From Symbiodinium natans (lineage: Eukaryota > Sar > Dinophyceae > Suessiales > Symbiodiniaceae): a stretch of 15,735 nucleotides of DNA. The DNA lies in NCBI GenBank assembly GCA_905221605.1, contig CAJNDS010001515.1, forward strand, positions 1 through 15,735. Reading direction: 5' to 3'. Numbering within the stretch: position 1 is the first letter of the stretch; every line of letters starts with the position of its first letter. The notes below the pieces were generated by a model. It worked only from the letters and a program-made list of their open reading frames with translations. It did no database searches and was not told the DNA's origin. The position numbers and the translations under genes were made by a program. Shown here piece by piece: positions 15,029 to 15,735 of the stretch.

Positions 15029-15155
15029 CTAAACCCCTAAACCCTAAACCCTAAACCCTAAACCCTAAACCCTAAACCCTAAACCCTAAACCCTAAACCC
15101 TAAACCCTAAACCCTAAACCCTAAACCCTAAACCCTAAACCCTAAACCCTAAAGC
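15029..15155 (-). repeat. Long telomere-type block, 16 perfect TAAACCC on plus
   Basis: Sixteen uninterrupted units span 15038-15149. Confidence 0.97.
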
Positions 15156-15212
15156 CAAGCAGAAGCTCCAGAATCCCAAGCACCCAAGTCCTGACACCCG
15201 AAGCCCTGTGGG

Positions 15213-15306
15213 AACCCTAAACCCTAAACCCTAAGCCCTAAACCCTAAACCCTAAGCCCTAAACCCTAAACCCTAAGCCCTAAACCCTAAACCCTAAACC
15301 CTAAAC
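15213..15306 (-). repeat. Telomere-type block with 21-base higher-order repeat
   Basis: CCCTAAA, CCCTAAA, CCCTAAG is repeated three times in a row, then plain CCCTAAA. Every third unit carries the A-to-G variant. Confidence 0.95.
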
Positions 15307-15415
15307 TGAGACCCTTGAGCCCCAAAACCCAAACGCCCTAAACCGCACTCCAGCCGTAAACCCGAGATCTTATACCGTAAGCCGCGCACATCAGAAACCC
15401 TACACCGCCCCAAAC

Positions 15416-15505
15416 CATTTCCCAAACCCTAAGCTCCAAACCCCAAACTAAGGCCTAAACCCTAAACCCCAAACCCCAAACTAAGCCCTAAACTCTAAAC
15501 CCTAA
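15416..15505 (-). repeat. Degenerate telomere-type block, CCCTAAA on plus
   Basis: About ten units (CCCCAAA, CTAAGG, CCCTAAG). A duplicated CCCCAAACTAAGGCCTAAAC-like phrase occurs at about 15438 and 15472. Confidence 0.88.
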
Positions 15506-15524
15506 TGTTGACTTCGCATTAATA

Positions 15525-15526
<2 letters not shown>

Positions 15527-15559
<33 letters not shown>
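15527..15559. repeat. 33-base C homopolymer
   Basis: The longest homopolymer of the window, at the boundary between the telomere-repeat mosaic and non-repetitive DNA at 15560-15735. In the last 176 bases I see no gene. Confidence 0.92.
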
Positions 15560-15735
15560 TTCATTGATCAATCTCTCCGGCCAGGGCCTCCTCAATAATG
15601 TTCGCCTAAATCCTGGTAGGACGTACTATCAGTTGTAGTATTAGGTAGTAGCACCACGCCCGTAAAAACCGGATTTCCCGGGTCGGATTTTATAATTGTG
15701 GCGGGTTACATTATTGTGTTCCGGGCAGCGGGATT

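Overview
This window looks like nuclear DNA of a dinoflagellate, possibly a Symbiodiniaceae-type alga. The evidence is the very abundant plant/alga-type telomere heptamer (TTTAGGG / CCCTAAA) scattered inside the sequence, small exon-like segments with AG|G acceptors, mostly on one strand, and a decayed copy of a protein repeat (GGDSS...QLK...GAFAAI...VVT) that I remember as common in predicted proteins of that group. TTTAGGG alone also occurs in plants and other algae, so the assignment is an inference. There is no bacterial gene organisation, rRNA, tRNA or CRISPR array.

Layout. Positions 1-2160 are a G-rich minisatellite built around a GCATGCACTGGAGCCC core. Positions 2230-2935 are AT microsatellites (TA)n and (ACATAAT)n, and 2940-3095 is an 8-bp GGACCA minisatellite. 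Positions 3100-3700 hold single-copy DNA with two convincing 3'-terminal exons on the minus strand. Positions 3720-3945 hold poly-G and stray copies of the left minisatellite core. Positions 3946-5400 are AT-rich, and 4329-5380 of this is a heavily frameshifted coding relic of unknown family on the minus strand. From 5580 to 15505 the sequence is a mosaic: about 35 blocks of telomere-type heptamers in frequently alternating orientation, separated by spacers of about 50-500 bases. Several spacers hold exon-like segments.

The best gene model is on the minus strand at 9280-10615: four exons keep one reading frame for 231 codons, and its largest intron contains two telomere-repeat blocks in opposite orientation. 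Just upstream of it in transcription order, two further minus-strand exons (10920-11163) flank an 80-base intron that contains another block. Most credible exon pieces (3502-3679, 7388-7472, 8694-9051, 9280-10615, 10920-11163, 13456-13548) share the minus strand, in keeping with the co-oriented gene clusters known from dinoflagellates. A decayed RCC1-like repeat fragment lies on the plus strand at 14212-14530.

The main point of interest is that telomere-type arrays behave here like inserted modules. Some sit inside putative introns, some lie directly at splice-like junctions (AG|GTTTAGG donors, CCCTAAACCAG|G acceptors), and at least two are bordered by short direct repeats resembling target-site duplications. 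No gene product could be named with confidence. All exon calls come from reading frames, codon character and splice-like sites seen by eye, without any homology search.
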